This document shows positions 4,564 through 13,300 of a DNA stretch of 21,518 nt, piece by piece (within the stretch, counting starts at the first letter, position 1; every line of letters begins with the position of its first letter). Location of the stretch: the IMG/VR virus record IMGVR_UViG_3300032797_000433, positions 1 to 21,518 of that record. The stretch is one strand, 5' to 3'. Source of the DNA: a virus. The notes beneath the pieces are model-generated. The model made no database searches. It was given only the letters and a program-made list of their open reading frames with translations, and was not told where the DNA came from. The translations under genes and the position numbers were made by a program.

Positions 4564-6992
4564 TGCCAATTCTCCGTTGCTGATTGATAGAACACTTCTA
4601 AGGTGTAGTTGACCGCGTCATTACCATTGGCTATCAATGCCCAGAAGGTTCTGAAGTCCCCGGTTATGCCAGGGACCGTGGCGAGTTTTGCTCCATCAAC
4701 CCAAAACTCAACCTGCGTGGGCGAGATATACCGAATCTCCAGAACATAATATCGGTTTGCCTCATATTTCAGGAGCCTAGTCGCGGGACCAGTGCCGCCT
4801 ACAGCCCAAAGCCATTGGTCATACGGGGGGTCAAAATCCGACATAAAACGAAAACAGATTATGTGGGTGTCATCACGCATGAACCCTATGTATCCTCCCA
4901 AGTAGCGACCAAGAGTGTTCCATCTGACTCTGCATTTCCAGTGTGGTTGAAAGGTTGCGTTTAAGTTCAATGCCAATGTGCGCATGTCCGCTTGGCTGCC
5001 GGCTGATGCGCCACATTCAAGTTTAACATAGTTTGCGCTCGCAGTCACCTGCCCAGACCCGGCACAATGGCTTGTGTCATAACCGAATAGGGACTCAGCA
5101 GTTAAGACGAATCTATTGTCAGCGTAGTATGACATCCGCGGGAATACTTGGTCAACTTTTATGAACGTGAGCGTTCCATTAAGAATTTTCAAGTCAGTTA
5201 TTGTGGCATCTGCTATTTTAGCGTTGTCAACTGCCAGATTTGCAATTTTAGCGTTGGTCACAGCTAAGTTCGCGATCTTAGCAGATTCGACAGCTAAATC
5301 TTTGATCTTGGCTGTGAGGACAGATAGATCCTCAAGCTGGTCCGAGCCTATTCTACCTAAGCTGCCAGTGACAAAAGTGGCAGCGTAGGGACCGCCTTTC
5401 AACCTAGCTAGTTTTTCAACGGTCACGGTATATGGCCGTAATCCATAGATGTAGTCTGCTAATAATGGCGGCTCGTAGCCTAATTCAAGGGTTAACTTCA
5501 AGGTTTGGGCTTCACTGTCGAATGCCATTTCCACGAATATAACCCGATAATCACCATCCACATTCTCGTTTGGCAAGTGACAGTGCGCTAGGTCCCCCGC
5601 CCTCATCGGGTAGCTACCATAATCGATGATCTCGCTTTCCAGAACTATGTGTTCCTGGGGACCGTTGAGGTTAGCATAGAGCGCTTTGGCCCTGAGCATA
5701 CATTCCTCGTCACTGTAGAGTTCATCGTCTGTTTCAGTGTATTCCCTGGTTCCTGCTCCATAGGTTGCTTCGAATCTTTTGCCGTTGAAGTAAAGGTCAT
5801 CAACCCAGAAACTTCCCGTTCCCGAAGGTAACGGTTGTCCGCCTGGGAACCAAAGCTCCCAAATAATCGCGGCAATAGAATTCCAAGCGAAGTTGTCAAT
5901 TACGTCTGGGCCGCCGTTCCAGTTGTCTCTATTTCGGAAGCCTGCTAAGAATTTTTTGCGCATCCATTTGTTTTCTTCCAACTGAAAGTCCTGGTAAACT
6001 GTGGCCCCGAATGCGTCTTGAAGGTAGATAACGCATTGCCCTGAGAAGCCATCACCTCTTCGTATGAGGAAGTTGAAGTTTGGAAACTTGTTTGTGTTTG
6101 GCCTAAGAGACGCTGGAATATTCAGTCGCAACTGTGCATAGTAATCGGGCGTGTTAGTTGTATGGCGTATGCTGTATGTTCCTTTCTGTTTGATTGAGCT
6201 GCTGAGGGCAACCGTGCCTGTGCCTGTGCCGCTGATCCAATCATTCGTGCCATCATCGTTGATATCTAGTTTCTCTGTCCATGATTCGTCTGTGGGGAGT
6301 TTTTGGAGGGCGGCGCCGAGGACCTTAATTTTGTCTCGCTTCCTTGAGACGCTTTTGGAGTAGGATGCTACTGCGAAGTTTTCGTTAAGAAGGAATGGAG
6401 CTGCTTTGGAGCCTTTTGGGAACCATTCAACGTTGCCATCTCCTGCCACCCGGAATTCGTAGCCTATGATTCCGCTGAGGTCAGCGGTTTCGCTTATGTA
6501 TTTGATGATGTCCCATGCTGGCGTGTCCTCGTATTCAAGCAAAGTGTATGTGGTGTCGCAATCTTCGACAAGCTCGTCAACGCCTCGAGTGTGCCCTAGG
6601 CCGAGGTAATTGTCCAGCAAGTCTTTGATTATAACATGGCCTTTTGTGTTGACGTAAGTTCTAGTGATGGTTTTGCGGAAGCATTTTTCTCCGTTGCATC
6701 GCCCGGCAATCACGATAGTGTTAGTTGTGGCCTGAGCTTGACAGTCAATATCCTCCACGATCCCGGTTAGAACACGCGGCGCAGATGGCTCTCTGCCAAG
6801 ATAAATCGTAGTTGTTACGCCTAAATTAATCGGGTTGATGACCGTATATTTCTGGTCAAAATTCCACAAAATAACTGAATAGCTGGAGACTTCTTTTGTG
6901 GCGCCTAAGTGGACTTTTATTTCTTTGATGTCTGCAATGTCTGGTGTGACCGCGCCGAAAACTGCGGACCCTTTTGGGAGGGCAACGCTCAT
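4560..6992 (-). CDS. Baseplate hub / tail tip protein with carbohydrate-binding-like insertions, 810 aa
   Basis: Residues 1-235 and about 405-540 resemble the split hub domain of tail-associated proteins (gp27/Tal-type: beta-rich start, GIVEDIDCQ, TYTLLEYEDTPAWDIIKYISE, then AGDLAHCHLPN). Between them, about 240-405, lies a beta-sandwich-like insert ending FWVDDLYF, typical of carbohydrate-binding modules. A ten-residue repeat follows at 562-601 (KIANLAVTNA type). The C-terminal 200 residues look like a concanavalin/LamG-type jelly roll (YYVLEIRYISPTQVEFWVDGAKLATV). No peptidase or lysozyme motif is seen. The ATG at 6992 overlaps the tape-measure stop as ATGA. It sits right after the tape measure, the usual hub position. 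Likely role: tail-tip assembly and host envelope contact. Confidence 0.75.
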   Translation of the reverse strand: MSVALPKGSAVFGAVTPDIADIKEIKVHLGATKEVSSYSVILWNFDQKYTVINPINLGVTTTIYLGREPSAPRVLTGIVEDIDCQAQATTNTIVIAGRCNGEKCFRKTITRTYVNTKGHVIIKDLLDNYLGLGHTRGVDELVEDCDTTYTLLEYEDTPAWDIIKYISETADLSGIIGYEFRVAGDGNVEWFPKGSKAAPFLLNENFAVASYSKSVSRKRDKIKVLGAALQKLPTDESWTEKLDINDDGTNDWISGTGTGTVALSSSIKQKGTYSIRHTTNTPDYYAQLRLNIPASLRPNTNKFPNFNFLIRRGDGFSGQCVIYLQDAFGATVYQDFQLEENKWMRKKFLAGFRNRDNWNGGPDVIDNFAWNSIAAIIWELWFPGGQPLPSGTGSFWVDDLYFNGKRFEATYGAGTREYTETDDELYSDEECMLRAKALYANLNGPQEHIVLESEIIDYGSYPMRAGDLAHCHLPNENVDGDYRVIFVEMAFDSEAQTLKLTLELGYEPPLLADYIYGLRPYTVTVEKLARLKGGPYAATFVTGSLGRIGSDQLEDLSVLTAKIKDLAVESAKIANLAVTNAKIANLAVDNAKIADATITDLKILNGTLTFIKVDQVFPRMSYYADNRFVLTAESLFGYDTSHCAGSGQVTASANYVKLECGASAGSQADMRTLALNLNATFQPHWKCRVRWNTLGRYLGGYIGFMRDDTHIICFRFMSDFDPPYDQWLWAVGGTGPATRLLKYEANRYYVLEIRYISPTQVEFWVDGAKLATVPGITGDFRTFWALIANGNDAVNYTLEVFYQSATENWQ
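5190..5309 (-). repeat. Four tandem 30-bp / 10-residue repeats in the hub gene
   Basis: Four successive decapeptides start KIKD, KIAN, KIAN and KIAD, with consensus KIANLAVxNA. Similar AxIANLAV repeats occur in tail fibres as shafts between a tip-binding base and a receptor-binding head. Codons differ between copies, so the array is old or selected at protein level. Confidence 0.8.
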
Positions 6993-7537
6993 TCAGCTCC
7001 TCTCCGTAGAAACGCCTGTTCGCCTGCCCTGGTCAGACTGCGGCGTTGAGACTTCTCCTGCTCTTCATTAAACTCTGATGTGGCTGCTGCGGCGTCCCTA
7101 GTGGCGGCTGCCAGCCACATCATGTAAGCCGCTGTTGCTATGACTAGGCCAACTCCAAGTGTCAGGAGGCTGACTTTCATAGCGAGGGATGCGTTGAGTA
7201 GCCAAGTGGCTGCTGCGCTGACTTTCGCGGCCACCGCGTGCGCTAGCAGGCTTATGGTGCTAGTTTGGGTTGTCGTGTTCGAGGTTGCTTGCCAAAGTAC
7301 GCCAGCTTCGGTTGCTGTGGTGTGGGCGGCTTGGGCTGTTGCTGCCATGTTCAATGCCGTGCGTAGAGTCGTGAAGAGGCGAACCAATGAGAAAAGTTGC
7401 ATAACAGTGCGCCCAGTTTGCGAGTCCAGGGCGCCAAAAGCGTAACCTAAATGCATGAGGTCCGAACCTACCATTCTGAAAACAGACGTTGCCCGGTTTT
7501 CAGCTCTGATGGCGATACTGACTTCATGGAAGCTCAG
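6989..7537 (-). CDS. Minimal tape measure protein-like, 182 aa, probable CTG start
   Basis: The frame is Ala/Thr-rich and helical with one hydrophobic span (about residues 122-144, VSLLTLGVGLVIATAAYMMWLA), between the tail chaperone/gp10 genes and the hub, exactly the tape-measure slot. The first ATG (7474) has no SD and would cut a typical N terminus; the frame stays open upstream through VSIAIRAENRATSVF. The best start is CTG at 7537: GAGGTG lies 8 bases upstream, and CTG overlaps the previous stop as CTGA, like other junctions here. At 182 residues this is far shorter than usual tape measures (several hundred to thousands). By the rule of about 0.15 nm per residue it would specify a very short tail. 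Start codon is inference. Confidence 0.6.
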   Translation of the reverse strand: MSFHEVSIAIRAENRATSVFRMVGSDLMHLGYAFGALDSQTGRTVMQLFSLVRLFTTLRTALNMAATAQAAHTTATEAGVLWQATSNTTTQTSTISLLAHAVAAKVSAAATWLLNASLAMKVSLLTLGVGLVIATAAYMMWLAAATRDAAAATSEFNEEQEKSQRRSLTRAGEQAFLRRGAE

Positions 7538-7908
7538 GTTCGTCCCACCTCGAGGATTACCTTCCTGACTATATAGTCGACTCTAGATTTAAGCCTCGGC
7601 CACTGTTCCTGGAATGCCCGGCTAAGAAAACGCTGTGCCGGGATATAACGTGTGCCAAACTCCTGAAACTTAGCGTAATAACACCAGGCGCCCACTTTGA
7701 AATGCAGGAATGCAGTCACGACTGCGTAGATTGTGGACCGTAGAAACCCGGTGCGAATCGGAGCGTAGAATTGAGCGCGGCTGGCGATTAGATTGGCTTC
7801 GCCCTGGAGAGTATCCTGTATCTCAAGAAAAAGTTGGGTGTCAAGCCTCGCCATCTTCTCCTCGAGCTCATACAGACCAAAGACATCGGAGTCAATTTGG
7901 ATGCTCAT
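7534..7908 (-). CDS. HK97 gp10-like tail/neck protein, 124 aa
   Basis: The core pattern API-RTGFLRSTI, followed by VGAWCYYAKFQEFGTRYIPAQRFLSRAF, is the hallmark of the HK97 gp10 family (P..TG.LR..I ... Y..+.E.GT....+.PFL..A). These proteins act at the head-tail joining or tail-completion step. Length (124 aa) is normal. The ATG at 7908 overlaps the stop of the frameshifted chaperone frame as ATGA. The place, between chaperone and tape measure rather than before the tail tube, is unusual. Confidence 0.85.
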   Translation of the reverse strand: MSIQIDSDVFGLYELEEKMARLDTQLFLEIQDTLQGEANLIASRAQFYAPIRTGFLRSTIYAVVTAFLHFKVGAWCYYAKFQEFGTRYIPAQRFLSRAFQEQWPRLKSRVDYIVRKVILEVGRT

Positions 7909-8434
7909 GGGTTTCGCCCTTGCTTGGCCTTCTCCATTGCCTTATGCGCTTCCTCGTCCAACTGGTTAAGAATCACCAAGAAGGACTCGATGACTTTAGC
8001 AGGTTGTCTTCTCAGCTCGAGGGGGGTCCAGCCGAATTCTTTGCATAGCCGAAACTCTGAAAGAGCTGGATGCGGTCTTCCTCGCTTAACTGCTCCAATA
8101 AAAAATGCAAGTCTTGTTTGGTCAGGGTGCACAAGCGACTGACTACCTGGCTGAAAAGTTCGCCTACTTCCACGGGCACGCCATTATCTGTTTCGTCCAG
8201 CAGCATAGCAAGTGTCAAGGGTGACTTGGCGGGTTTTCTACCCCTTAGGCTTGCCCACACTAGTTCTGCCTGGATGGAGACGTTGTCGCTGGATTCGACT
8301 TGGCCTGTGGCACTGCTGTATTTGGTGTATTTCTGCAGGATGCGGTTGCGTTTTGCCCAGGAGATTTCTGAGAACACGTATTCGCCCTCGAGGGCGCCCC
8401 ATTCAGGGCTGAGAATTACTTTTTCCTCTTTCAC
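7905..8434 (-). CDS. Tail assembly chaperone, long form by -1 frameshift (G-T-like), about 176 aa
   Basis: Inferred join: codons 8434-8021 in the first frame, then a one-base back-step at the C6 run and reading 8021-7905 in the -1 frame. The added 38 residues begin LELRRQPAKVIESF and end in a helical, charged tail (LDEEAHKAMEKAKQGRNP). The second frame has no convincing start of its own, and its stop overlaps the ATG of the next gene as ATGA, which argues that it is translated. Short and long chaperone forms made by -1 slippage just before the tape measure are the rule in tailed phages (lambda G/GT). The slip is not proven here. Confidence 0.6.
8012..8434 (-). CDS. Tail assembly chaperone, short form (G-like), 140 aa
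   Basis: Starts at GTG 8434 with GGAG about 10 bases upstream inside the end of the tail-tube gene. The protein is mostly helical and acidic (AMLLDETDNGVPVEVGELFSQVV, LLEQLSEEDRIQLFQSFGYAK), and ends shortly after the C6 run with SAGPPSS. Position directly after the tail tube, size, helical content and an overlapping -1 frame together identify it as the tail assembly chaperone that coats the tape measure during tube assembly. The sequence itself has no strong family signature that I recognise; the call rests mainly on context. Confidence 0.7.
   Translation of the reverse strand: MKEEKVILSPEWGALEGEYVFSEISWAKRNRILQKYTKYSSATGQVESSDNVSIQAELVWASLRGRKPAKSPLTLAMLLDETDNGVPVEVGELFSQVVSRLCTLTKQDLHFLLEQLSEEDRIQLFQSFGYAKNSAGPPSS
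8021..8027 (-). promoter_or_regulatory. Candidate -1 frameshift slippery site, A CCC CCC
   Basis: On the minus strand the zero frame reads GGA CCC CCC TCG and then stops two codons later. A one-base back-step on the six C residues re-pairs the A-site codon fully and the P-site codon in two of three positions, and enters the long -1 frame. It is not a classic X XXY YYZ heptamer, and I see no strong downstream stem-loop. A sequencing indel in a homopolymer is the main alternative. Confidence 0.5.
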
Positions 8435-8440
8435 TTTGGC

Positions 8441-9277
8441 CTAACTCTCCGTAAGAGTTAATGCGTCAAACTCCAACTTCTGCGCAACCAGGTCCTCAAT
8501 CTTGGTGGGCTCGCTGGTCTTTTTCCACTTGCAGTTGCCAAACGTGAAAATCTTTTTCTGCGCCCCGGCGCCCACCTCGAATGCTACGGCCCTGGATGTG
8601 TCAGCGATGATGTCATCAATTTCTGCTTTGCTTTCGAAGTCGGCTGTGATGGACCCGGATAACTCGAGGTGACGTCTTGGCAGCGCCTTGAGTAGGTGCG
8701 GATTTGTGCTTCGTATGACAGGTTGCCTTTTCAGGTTGTTGGTCACTGTGAAGGAGAAGCCGCTGAACCTGGTGACTTCGACAGCGGCCACTTTGACCAC
8801 GCAGTCTGTGCTCATGATTGGCTCGGCTGCTGGCGTGCTCTCGTAACTGTTGCCTATCTTGCTGGTCCCGGGGGCCACGTCCTGTGCCATGCCTTCGATG
8901 CCGATTTTGACAGGCTCGTCTATTGACCCGGTGATTGTGGCTTTGTTGATTTTGAGTCCCTTGTGGTTCAGGCTGATTATGGCCGCAGCCTTCTCATAAA
9001 ATACTTCGAGGCTCACGCTTTTGTCATTGCCCACGTATGCCCAGAAATCCCAGTCTCGAGGAACATAGTTTAGGGTCAAGTCGACGGTGCGCAGTGTCTT
9101 TCTGATGCTTTGGACGTTGCGAGATCCGAGTCCGCGTACAAGGATGTTCTTTGGGTCCAGGCTTGGTTCTGCGTCTTGGATGATGCCGATATAAAGCATC
9201 GCTGGTGTTACAGGAGTCTGGCCGTATGTGACCTCTTCAACATAGTATGCATTAGCCTCTTCTCCGATGTAACTCAA
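8441..9277 (-). CDS. Major tail tube protein, 278 aa
   Basis: A beta-rich protein beginning SYIGEEANAYYVEEVTYGQTPVTPAM, with a central pair of homologous-looking halves (TLRTVDLTLNYVPRDWDFW ... RHLELSGSITADFESKAEIDDI) and a FTFGNCKWKK strand near the end. This layout (Gly/Thr start, ELSGSI and D-x-x-D patterns) is typical of tail tube proteins of siphoviruses. It comes before the chaperone pair, as expected. The start is TTG at 9277 with GGGAGGT 8 bases upstream; the next ATGs are too far inside. No sheath gene is near, so a non-contractile tail is likely. Confidence 0.75.
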   Translation of the reverse strand: MSYIGEEANAYYVEEVTYGQTPVTPAMLYIGIIQDAEPSLDPKNILVRGLGSRNVQSIRKTLRTVDLTLNYVPRDWDFWAYVGNDKSVSLEVFYEKAAAIISLNHKGLKINKATITGSIDEPVKIGIEGMAQDVAPGTSKIGNSYESTPAAEPIMSTDCVVKVAAVEVTRFSGFSFTVTNNLKRQPVIRSTNPHLLKALPRRHLELSGSITADFESKAEIDDIIADTSRAVAFEVGAGAQKKIFTFGNCKWKKTSEPTKIEDLVAQKLEFDALTLTES

Positions 9278-9281
9278 AATT

Positions 9282-9701
9282 TCAGACCTCCCTGAACGTT
9301 TGAATGGTTATGCGTATTTGCTTTAAATCACTGTCGGTAAGCTCATCGATGCGCTCAGCGCGGATTACTTTCGCCCAGGTGACCAGGCCGCTTAAGGTTC
9401 TATTGGTGCGAATGTTGGCTTCGATGGCTTCCGTGGCATCGCACACGAATTGCTCAGCCACATCCTGCTTAGCTAGACGATGGCAGACAGTTACGCGGTA
9501 GTTGTGGTCCTTGCGCACGCTTGAGCCACCGAGACCCATGAGGGCAATCGGCCCGCCCTCAAATTCAACAAAGATGCAAGGAAAGCGATTGAGCTGGGGA
9601 GGGCGCCCAAAATAGTATTCCCGGATAATGTTCGGTTTCTTCAGGGCCTCGTCTGCACTGAGCAAGTCGATGATCTTCTGAATAATCTCCTTATAGGTCA
9701 A
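9282..9701 (-). CDS. Tail terminator / tail completion-like protein, 139 aa
   Basis: The N-terminal helix (YKEIIQKIIDLLSADEAL) followed by IIREYYFGRPPQLNRFPCIFVEFEGGP and then a conserved strand region (HNYRVTVCHRL) matches the usual pattern of minor tail/terminator proteins (lambda gpU or DUF3168-like: index helix, PYIFV..E, strand with tail). It starts at TTG 9701, overlapping the previous stop as TTGA, and ends just before the tail tube's SD, which lies inside its last codons. Gene order connector, terminator, tube is canonical. Family assignment is by pattern and position. Confidence 0.65.
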   Translation of the reverse strand: MTYKEIIQKIIDLLSADEALKKPNIIREYYFGRPPQLNRFPCIFVEFEGGPIALMGLGGSSVRKDHNYRVTVCHRLAKQDVAEQFVCDATEAIEANIRTNRTLSGLVTWAKVIRAERIDELTDSDLKQIRITIQTFREV

Positions 9702-10036
9702 TCCGCGTCAGCTTCTCCCTGCACAAATTCTGCTTCGCCCGTGGATGTGGCTGTGCCCATTGCTGTGAATAGGGCCACGCCGCTTTCGTAGAAGTGCTGG
9801 GAGTTAGTCTCGCCTGCTTCACGTTTCCTGAAAAGCCATGCGGCGAAGAACCGGGCAATCTGCTCAATGATTGCCGGGGTTGGCGAGGCAATGGTCACGC
9901 CTGCCGCTGTTGCCATTGCATCAACCATGCTGCTTGCGGTGCTGATATCCTGATCGATCTCCTCGTCTGCTGTCAGGTCTGATGCATCTATTCGCAACTC
10001 TTTTTTGACTAACTCAATAGTTGTGTACCTGGTCAA
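9698..10036 (-). CDS. Head-tail connector-like protein, 112 aa
   Basis: Pattern TTIELVKKELRIDASDLTADEEIDQDISTASSMVDAM at the N terminus and a following helical bundle (AIIEQIARFFAAWLFRKRE) resemble the gp6/gp15 type of head-tail connector: an ELR-I start, an acidic D-x-x-I-D-x-x-I helix, then long helices. The last 25 residues are acidic and Ala/Gly-rich (GEAEFVQGEADAD). Start is TTG at 10036 with GAAGGTG upstream. It lies between the Ig-like protein and the tail terminator, where a connector is expected. Confidence 0.65.
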   Translation of the reverse strand: MTRYTTIELVKKELRIDASDLTADEEIDQDISTASSMVDAMATAAGVTIASPTPAIIEQIARFFAAWLFRKREAGETNSQHFYESGVALFTAMGTATSTGEAEFVQGEADAD

Positions 10037-10039
10037 GGC

Positions 10040-10348
10040 TTACACCTTCAATGCGCATACCGTGAAGAAAAACTGCTCCGTTTCAACCATCGAACCGAGG
10101 GTGCCCTTAACTGTGTAACTCCAATCACCATAAGCAGCATCAGTTGGGATGGCATAGTCGTAGTGAAACTTGCCTGTGCTGTCTTTGGTGAATTGAACAT
10201 CAGTGACAGTAGCCTTGAGGGCCCCGGCTGGATCATAAATCTTCATTTCTTTAGTACCTGAGTCTGGGTCCTGGTATTGCCCGGTAACCTCGTTTTTATA
10301 CCAGGCGTTAATTCTGCGGGTATCTCCACGATGGATTTTCTCAACCAT
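10040..10348 (-). CDS. Ig-like beta-sandwich virion protein, 102 aa
   Basis: A compact all-beta protein: VEKIHRGDTRRINAWYKN, then MKIYDPAGALKATVTDVQF, GKFHYDYAIPTDAAYGDWSYTVKGTLG and a final FFFTVCAL strand. The order GDT.R-I, Y.DP.GA, G.F.Y.Y..P.DA..G.W.Y.V.G is seen in small Ig-like domains attached to or encoded beside virion structural proteins. It is only 6 bases downstream of the giant propeller/repeat gene, so it may decorate the head or link the fibre to the particle. Role inferred from fold and place. Confidence 0.65.
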   Translation of the reverse strand: MVEKIHRGDTRRINAWYKNEVTGQYQDPDSGTKEMKIYDPAGALKATVTDVQFTKDSTGKFHYDYAIPTDAAYGDWSYTVKGTLGSMVETEQFFFTVCALKV

Positions 10349-10354
10349 GCTCTA

Positions 10355-13300
10355 TCACTTTACCAGCGTCTCAATTGTTACGAGCTGAGACACTGCAGAC
10401 TGTATATCCACCACTTGTGTTATTGAGCTTTCTATCAGTAGTGGCTCTGATTCTGGACCGCTTATCGATGCCATACCGCTGATTACCTGTGCTGTTACCA
10501 CATTCTTAATGAAACCATACCCGCTGATTTCTTTCTGAGTTATTCCTTTGAGCCATGCGTTGCCAATGATTGTTTGCAACGTGTAGCCAGCACTGACAAG
10601 CCACGCATAACCTGATATCTCTCGTTCAGTTGAGGTTTTCAGATGAGCATTTCCACTAATTTGCTGTAAGCTTTCGCCTTTTATTTGGGCATAACCACTA
10701 ATCTGCTGGCTTGCGGCTGTCGAAAGTGCTGCGTACCCACTGATTTGTTGTGATGTCATGCCTTTCAGCCAGGCTTCACCGCTAATCTGCCGTTCAGTTA
10801 AAGTCTTGAGCCAAGCATATCCATCTATTGTGCGCGTTTGGACAGTGCCATACCAAATTTCCGCCATGCCGCTGATTTCTTGAGTGGTTGTTCCTTTTAT
10901 GTGAGCATTGCCAGATACCTGTTGAGAAGATACATGTTTAAGCGTTGCATATCCGCCAATAGTTTTGGATTGCCCCACTTGTTTGATATGTGCACTCCCA
11001 GAGATTTCTTGAGAGGCACCTGTTTGTTTTAGCCATGAGTAGCCTGAGATGTTCTTCTCAGTTATTGCCTTAATGTTAGCGTAACCTTCAATTTCCTTTG
11101 AGGTTGTAGCTTTCAGCCAGGAGTAGCCCTCAATTGGTTTTGGGAGCCCGGGTATCAAAAGAACGTGGTGAACTGCCATTAGTGGTAGTGCGTTTCCGCT
11201 TTCTATTTCATAGAAAACAGGCACTTTGGATGAAGTTAAATCTGCAACATAGCCGCACGTGAAATTATCGTAGTATAGAATGGCGTTTAACCATTCATCA
11301 GCGAATAGACTCTCGCTTCCCCATGCGCCGCTTTGGTACAGTTGATAGTAGTAGGACTCTCCGTAACTGCCAGATGCGCCGCCTGTGTCTTTAACATAGA
11401 TGGCGATTAAATCGTTAACCGATGGGACCGAAATTAATGATATTCCCATGCCGCCTGTGCCGAGAGTTCCTGCGATTACGGCTTCAGTTAGCCAACTTGA
11501 ACCGTTATATTGCATGTGGCGAAATTCAGCGGTGCTTCCATTCAACCAGCGGTATGCCACATGAACATTGTTGCCGTTTGATGTGCATGATAGGGCTGTT
11601 CCTCGATCTGAAATTTGTGCGGATGTGTCAGCAGGCGCTGCCCACGAATCAGTACTGTAAGTGTATTTTGATGTTCTTACTTTTGCCCCGGTTATAGACC
11701 AGATTGCCATTATGTCTCGATTTGTCATGAAGGCAAGAACAACGCCTATAGACCCAGAATAAGTTGCTGCACCATCGAGTTCTTTTGGAAAACCTGAGGC
11801 AGTAGTCCAAGTGCCATCATTCGTTGTTGAACGGCAACATAAAGGACGGTTTTTGTTGTCGCCTGAACGGTATTCTGTCCAACTTATCCATGGGTAACCT
11901 GATGAATCGATTGTGATGTAGGGAGTTATATATAGTTTTGTTGCATCGGCGGCGATTACGGTTACCCAATCTGAAGTCCAATCGATTGATCCGTCTGAAA
12001 CAAGGAGACCGCGCCTGTACTGCAAAGCGTTATTGTAAGTTGGAATGCTAAATACGCAGTGGACATAGTCTGTTGATCGGTCATGCCACATGGCGAAGGT
12101 TTTTGAACCGTTAATTCCTGGTGAGTTTTTTGCTACTGCGGAACCTTTCCATGTTTTGCCGTCATCAGGTGTTGAATTATAAGCAATGTCGGTGCCATCG
12201 CAGTAGAAAAGCCAGTCTCTTGATAGAGCCCTACATGCTTTGCGTTGGAGTGATGGTCCTATTGTGTATCTTTGAGTGCTTAACTTGGAGACATATAATG
12301 GAAGTTCTGCTGCTTTGATTGTGTATGGCGATGCGTTGTCAGTTAAATAAACAATCTCGCATCGCATGCCATTATGGACATAACATCCCGAAATATGACC
12401 TGCGGGCAAGGTCGCAGTGGATTCGTCAAGCCAATCGACCTCTGCATCCCATGTTTTTGCTACGGCACTATATTTGAGGTAGTAAATGTGGTTAGATATG
12501 GCGTAGAAGACGTATTCATCGCCATTGCTGATGACTATCAGACATGGACATGTGGATGAACTACTACCGCTGCGGATGATCACTTCAACTTCAGCTGCTG
12601 TGTTCCATTTCTTAGTGATTGCTATAAGATTGTTGCTTGATGATTTGTTGAAGACTATTCGGCTTTCATCATTTTGGAGAAACCCACTGACACCGACATA
12701 GAATGCACTTGCAATTGTACTTGAGGAAACGTCAATAGGTCCACTTAATCCGCCGCTTGGGTCCCATTCTTTACAGCGGATAATCGCGGCATTGTAGAAA
12801 TAGAAGAATACTAATTTGCCAGCACTTAATCTTGTAATCGTGCCCATGTGGGTTGATGAAGTTGTTTCTGAAAGATTTTGAGGGTAGCCACTACGGTTTG
12901 ACCATGTTCCATCGCGGTTAGCGTTTATGGCAACTCGAGGTTTCTGCGATAGTTGATAAATGACTGCAGGGTAACTTTCTGAACTAACCCTGATCGCTGG
13001 ATAAGTCATCGCTAATCCAGCTTGGGTTTCGATGGTTTGATCGGCACTCCATGTGATCGTGCCATCGGCTTTCATTTCCCCCCTTTTGTATTTTAAGGGG
13101 TCGCCGTTTACACCATCATGCCAAATACAATGAATGAAGAATAAGCCATAGTCTGCGCCATACTTTCCTCTCTCAATGTCAAAGTCAACATTGCGCATGT
13201 TACTGATGCCTGAAAGAACGGGCGTTTTGCCTGACCATGTTGAATAATTAGTGCTTGTGCGGAAGACTATGTCAGTGCCATCTGAATAAAACACCCACCA

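Noticed and set aside
7140-7445. Plus-strand open frame of about 100 codons opposite the tape measure
   Set aside because: No SD, Arg/Val/Ala-rich shadow composition, and opposite to a gene in a coherent operon.
8021-8026. C6 run as a simple sequencing error
   Set aside because: Cannot be excluded, but position, -1 direction and coupling of the second stop match the known chaperone design, so frameshifting is preferred.
7905-8132. Independent gene starting at ATG 8132 in the second chaperone frame
   Set aside because: No SD at 8132 and the first part overlaps coding sequence of the first frame; a frameshift product explains it better.
7710-8142. Overlapping plus-strand frames opposite the gp10-like and chaperone genes
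   Set aside because: No ribosome sites or recognisable protein features; they mirror the coding bias of the minus strand.
10448-11140. Tandem ~42-bp periodicity considered as CRISPR array
   Set aside because: Units are contiguous, differ at the DNA level, and are in one open frame with protein-level consensus; there are no identical repeats with spacers.
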